Assembly: GCA_004322375.1 (NCBI GenBank)
Contig: SCUC01000577.1
Coordinates: 1 to 16,184, forward strand
Direction of reading: 5' to 3'
Source of the DNA: Bacteroidota bacterium
Lineage (GTDB): Bacteria > Bacteroidota > Ignavibacteria > UBA10030 > SZUA-254
Length of the DNA stretch: 16,184 nucleotides
The notes under the pieces are model-generated. The model was not told the DNA's origin. It ran no database searches and worked only from the letters and a program-made list of their open reading frames with translations. The first letter of the stretch is position 1. Every line of letters begins with the position of its first letter. Shown here piece by piece: positions 14,285 through 16,184 of this stretch. Both the position numbers and the translations under genes were made by a program.

Positions 14285-15403
14285 TTATTTTTTTAACTTG
14301 CTTTTTTTAGCTTTTGCCTTTTGATATTCACCGCTTAACAACGACATAAATTCTTCGCGGCGGTGGTACAATTTCTTTAATTTCCGGGGTTTCACTTTTG
14401 CCAGCGCGTATGATGTCATAATCGGCAGAGCAACAGTTGAGTCGAGATACGAAACCACTGCATCGCCAAGCGAATCGGGGTCAACTTTGCCCCATGTTAC
14501 TGCCTCACCGGGCGTTGCGCCGGAAAGTCCGCCCGTATCGGGGCGCGCATCGGTTATTTGCAGGAAATAGTCATGCCCTTTTTCGTTAATCCCAAGCACT
14601 TCCTGGATTTGCGGCTCTGTTTGCAGCACAAAATTCTTCGGAGAACCGCCGCCGATGAGAACCACGCTGCTTTTTCCACCGCTTCTCTTTGCGGCAAGAA
14701 CAATTGATGCGGTTTCATTCACATCGAGAAGCACATCAATCCTGATTTTTCCTCCGGTTAGCTCAACTTCAGCGATATTCATTCCAATAGAACTATCGCC
14801 GGGAGACGATGTATAGATTGGAACGCCATACTTGTATGCAGCCGATAACATACTGCTGTGCTTTATGCCAAGCGCTTTTTCACGTTCTGCTACGTATTTT
14901 CCCATCCGGTAATGTAGTTCAGCCGTACCCATCTCTTTTTGAAATTCCTCAAGCCGCAAAATGCTTCTAAAAAAAGCATCCGTTGAAAGCAATACCTCAT
15001 AATCGAACAAAATATCATAAATACGAATGACGCCCGCGTTTCTCAATGCCTTATCATCACCGTATGGCGAGCCGCGATGCAATGAATGACCGATTGAAAA
15101 ATGCGTGTCGTGATACAAATTCGCGCCTGTGCTTACAATCCAATCAACCAAACCCGCTTTCATAAGCGGAACGATGCACGTTCCGCCTAACCCTGCAGGC
15201 GTTAACGCTCCGGTAATGCTCATTCCAACGGTTGATTCAGGCACAAGCATCTTTTGCGTAAAAAGCTGACAAGCTTCTCTCAATCGAGCCGCATTGTACG
15301 CATTAAAATAATGTTCAACTAAATCAACAACTCCAATGTTCTTTGGAATTGGCTTTCGTTCAATGCTTTTACCTGAGAGAAACCTGTTGCTTTTCTTTGT
15401 CAT
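14285..15403 (-). CDS. Deoxyhypusine synthase-family protein (probable homospermidine synthase-type)
   Basis: 372 residues, full family length. NAD and substrate-site elements are present: STGANLYHDTHFSIGHSLHR (residues 91-110), SSPGDSSIG (199-207), IGGGSPKNF (250-258), TDARPDTGGLSGATPGEA (284-301). Lys306 in VTWGKV matches the lysine that forms the imine intermediate in eukaryotic deoxyhypusine synthase (Lys329 in human), so the enzyme should be active. Bacteria have no eIF5A to modify. In cyanobacteria the DHS homologue SpeY makes homospermidine, so aminobutyl transfer from spermidine or putrescine to an amine is the likeliest reaction here (inference). The C-terminus is lysine-rich (KAKAKKSKLKK). 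No polyamine genes neighbour it. A promoter with TTGACA and TATATTTG lies 28-57 bases upstream; no Shine-Dalgarno is apparent. Confidence 0.9.
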   Translation of the reverse strand: MTKKSNRFLSGKSIERKPIPKNIGVVDLVEHYFNAYNAARLREACQLFTQKMLVPESTVGMSITGALTPAGLGGTCIVPLMKAGLVDWIVSTGANLYHDTHFSIGHSLHRGSPYGDDKALRNAGVIRIYDILFDYEVLLSTDAFFRSILRLEEFQKEMGTAELHYRMGKYVAEREKALGIKHSSMLSAAYKYGVPIYTSSPGDSSIGMNIAEVELTGGKIRIDVLLDVNETASIVLAAKRSGGKSSVVLIGGGSPKNFVLQTEPQIQEVLGINEKGHDYFLQITDARPDTGGLSGATPGEAVTWGKVDPDSLGDAVVSYLDSTVALPIMTSYALAKVKPRKLKKLYHRREEFMSLLSGEYQKAKAKKSKLKK

Positions 15404-15430
15404 TCAAAAAATGATAAAATAGAAACCGCT

Positions 15431-15460
15431 CAAATATACAAAATTTCAGCAATTTGTCAA
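15431..15460 (-). promoter_or_regulatory. Promoter of the deoxyhypusine-synthase-like gene
   Basis: On the minus strand TTGACA (15460-15455), 16 bases, then TATATTTG (15438-15431). The downstream box satisfies both the sigma-70 -10 (TATATT) and the Bacteroidota TAnnTTTG form. Predicted start near 15426 gives a ~23-base leader before the ATG. Confidence 0.55.
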
Positions 15461-15708
15461 GGAATTTCTTCAAAAAACCTCTATTTATTGATTTTTAAGA
15501 AAAGTGATATTTCAATGTCAAAATCGCCATAACGCTGTAACATGATGTAAAATAATAGGTTATAGGAAGCTATTAGAGGGATTCGTCTTTACAATCGGGT
15601 AAGATGTTTTTTTGTGGTGGGGAGGGAATATTTTGAAGAATCCAACAAAATAGAATAGCTCAACCATTGGCTTCTACTGAGCAAAATTGTAGAATCATCA
15701 ATTCTCAT

Positions 15709-15724
15709 TAACATTCCAATGTTA
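15709..15724. repeat. Inverted repeat TAACATT-CC-AATGTTA
   Basis: Perfect 7-base arms, ~53 bases upstream of the first small plus-strand gene. It could be an operator; no matching promoter boxes are clear. Confidence 0.35.
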
Positions 15725-15776
15725 CTCTTGATAGTAAAAAGGAAATTTTGTATGGTACAAATCATTTCGAGAGATA

Positions 15777-15887
15777 ATGATCATGGACAATTTCATCATA
15801 TTGGAAGCGATTACTCTTGGTATTGGAATAATTCTTATTGCTGTTGTGCGGCGCAAGATGAAGCATCAAACGCATGTAAGTAAGTAA
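15777..15887 (+). CDS. Very small single-pass membrane protein
   Basis: 36 residues: MIMDNFIILEAITLGIGIIL, then IAVVRRKMKHQTHVSK. One hydrophobic helix (~6-24) is followed by a basic cytoplasmic tail (RRKMKH), the arrangement of a real small membrane protein by the positive-inside rule. The start could be ATG at 15777 or 15783; GAGAG lies a few bases before 15777. It is followed 18 bases later by another short gene on the same strand. No family is recognised. Short length means chance cannot be excluded, but the sharply bipartite composition argues for a gene. Confidence 0.45.
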   Translation: MIMDNFIILEAITLGIGIILIAVVRRKMKHQTHVSK

Positions 15888-15905
15888 ATAGAAAATTTTT
15901 ATCTA

Positions 15906-16094
15906 ATGCCTCGGCGCATAAAGACGCAACATAGAAAGCCTCTCAAGCATGCTTCTGAATGGGGTTTAAAAGAGATGGAAGAAGATTTACTTGCATCTGG
16001 CGCAATTGAACTCACCCCTGAACAAATGAAGGAAGAACGCTTCCAAAAGTTAATGAAAAATATAAAACGGAATGGAAAGTTCATTTGTGAATAA
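15906..16094 (+). CDS. Small charged protein of unknown function
   Basis: 62 residues, not recognised. The N-terminus is very basic (MPRRIKTQHRKPLKHASEWG), the middle acidic (LKEMEEDLLASGAIELTPEQ) and the end basic (KNIKRNGKFICE), with a likely helix from ~WGLKEMEEDL. Only one Cys (61) is present, so there is no zinc site. No Shine-Dalgarno precedes the ATG. It lies 18 bases after the small membrane protein gene, suggesting a two-gene unit, and a hairpin (16106-16137) starts 11 bases after its stop. The competing minus-strand frame over the same bases is less protein-like. A nucleic-acid-binding or regulatory peptide is conceivable but unproven. Confidence 0.5.
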   Translation: MPRRIKTQHRKPLKHASEWGLKEMEEDLLASGAIELTPEQMKEERFQKLMKNIKRNGKFICE

Positions 16095-16105
16095 AACACA
16101 GTGAT

Positions 16106-16137
16106 ACTTGCCACTCGCCTGCGAGTTCGTGGCAAGT
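16106..16137 (+). terminator. Hairpin after the small plus-strand genes
   Basis: Outer arms ACTTGCCAC (16106-16114) and GTGGCAAGT (16129-16137), with an inner ACTCGC-CT-GCGAGT dyad (16113-16126). It starts 11 bases beyond the TAA. No U-run follows, so termination is tentative. Confidence 0.45.
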
Positions 16138-16144
16138 AAAAGCC

Positions 16145-16184
16145 CCCTCGCTCCTCTACTCCATTGCTCCTCCGCTCCCACACC
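16145..16184. repeat. Word-like degenerate repeat at the right edge
   Basis: On the minus strand this reads as variants of GGAGCGGAGGAGC and AATGGAGTAGAGGAGCGAGG, the same purine-rich type as at 12389-12421. It runs off the window. Confidence 0.5.

Larger units (their letters stand above)
15404..15776. other. AT-rich region between divergent genes
   Basis: 373 bases without a gene. It should hold promoters in both directions: the one for the deoxyhypusine-synthase-like gene at 15431-15460 is visible, and an inverted repeat at 15709-15724 precedes the plus-strand small genes. A further TAATAG/CTATTA inverted pair lies at 15553-15575. Confidence 0.5.

Noticed and set aside
15553..15575. TAATAG...CTATTA inverted pair identical to the tips of the MITE-like element
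   Set aside because: Only six bases match on each side and the 11-base spacer has no relation to the element; chance in AT-rich DNA is enough.
15899..16183. 94-residue minus-strand frame at the right edge
   Set aside because: It overlaps the plus-strand 62-residue gene and word-like repeat; its product is Phe/Arg/Ser-rich without any domain.

Overview
The window most likely comes from the chromosome of a Gram-negative bacterium of the Bacteroidota/Chlorobiota/Ignavibacteriota assemblage. Evidence: a Hc1-type histone H1-like protein, tight operons built around very large multiheme cytochromes, a promoter fitting the Bacteroidota form (TAnnTTTG) ahead of the deoxyhypusine-synthase-like gene, and many short degenerate 'word-like' intergenic repeats. 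No rRNA or tRNA is present, so this placement is an inference. Almost every gene is on the minus strand; only two very small genes at the right edge are on the plus strand.

Positions 1-7229 form a respiratory electron-transfer locus read right to left: a tetraheme c554-like periplasmic cytochrome (6687-7229); a 13-heme cytochrome c fused to a membrane cytochrome b domain (4391-6613); a 19-heme cytochrome c with a C-terminal membrane anchor (2362-4386); a free-standing cytochrome b paralogous to the fused domain (1524-2369); and electron-transfer flavoprotein subunits EtfB (625-1512) and EtfA (1-620, cut by the window edge). From the fusion protein onward the genes are 4-11 bases apart or overlap by 8 bases, so they are very probably one transcript. 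CXXCH motifs total 36 (4+13+19), and each cytochrome b unit has the histidines expected for about two b hemes. The simplest reading is a cytoplasmic ETF exchanging electrons with the quinone pool and a large periplasmic heme wire through two cytochrome b modules. This is the most unusual part of the window. A strong RNA stem-loop with compensating G-U pairs lies between the c554-like gene and the rest.

Positions 7230-9059 hold a universal stress protein gene (7439-7936), a small unrecognised gene (8264-8527) and long non-coding stretches containing a MITE-like element with terminal inverted repeats (8733-8886) and several palindromes. Positions 9060-12035 look like accessory DNA: a GC-rich dinD homologue, an AT-rich gene for a Schlafen/AlbA_2-type putative ATP-binding regulator, and a 52-residue antitoxin-like protein with no toxin beside it. 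A 544-base repeat-rich gap (12036-12579) follows.

Positions 12580-15403 are ordinary chromosomal genes: a membrane-anchored or exported M19 dipeptidase, a Hc1 histone-like DNA-binding protein followed by a clear terminator-type hairpin, and a deoxyhypusine-synthase-family enzyme that in bacteria more likely makes homospermidine. The right end (15777-16094) has two tiny plus-strand genes, one a predicted single-pass membrane peptide, followed by a hairpin and more word-like repeat.
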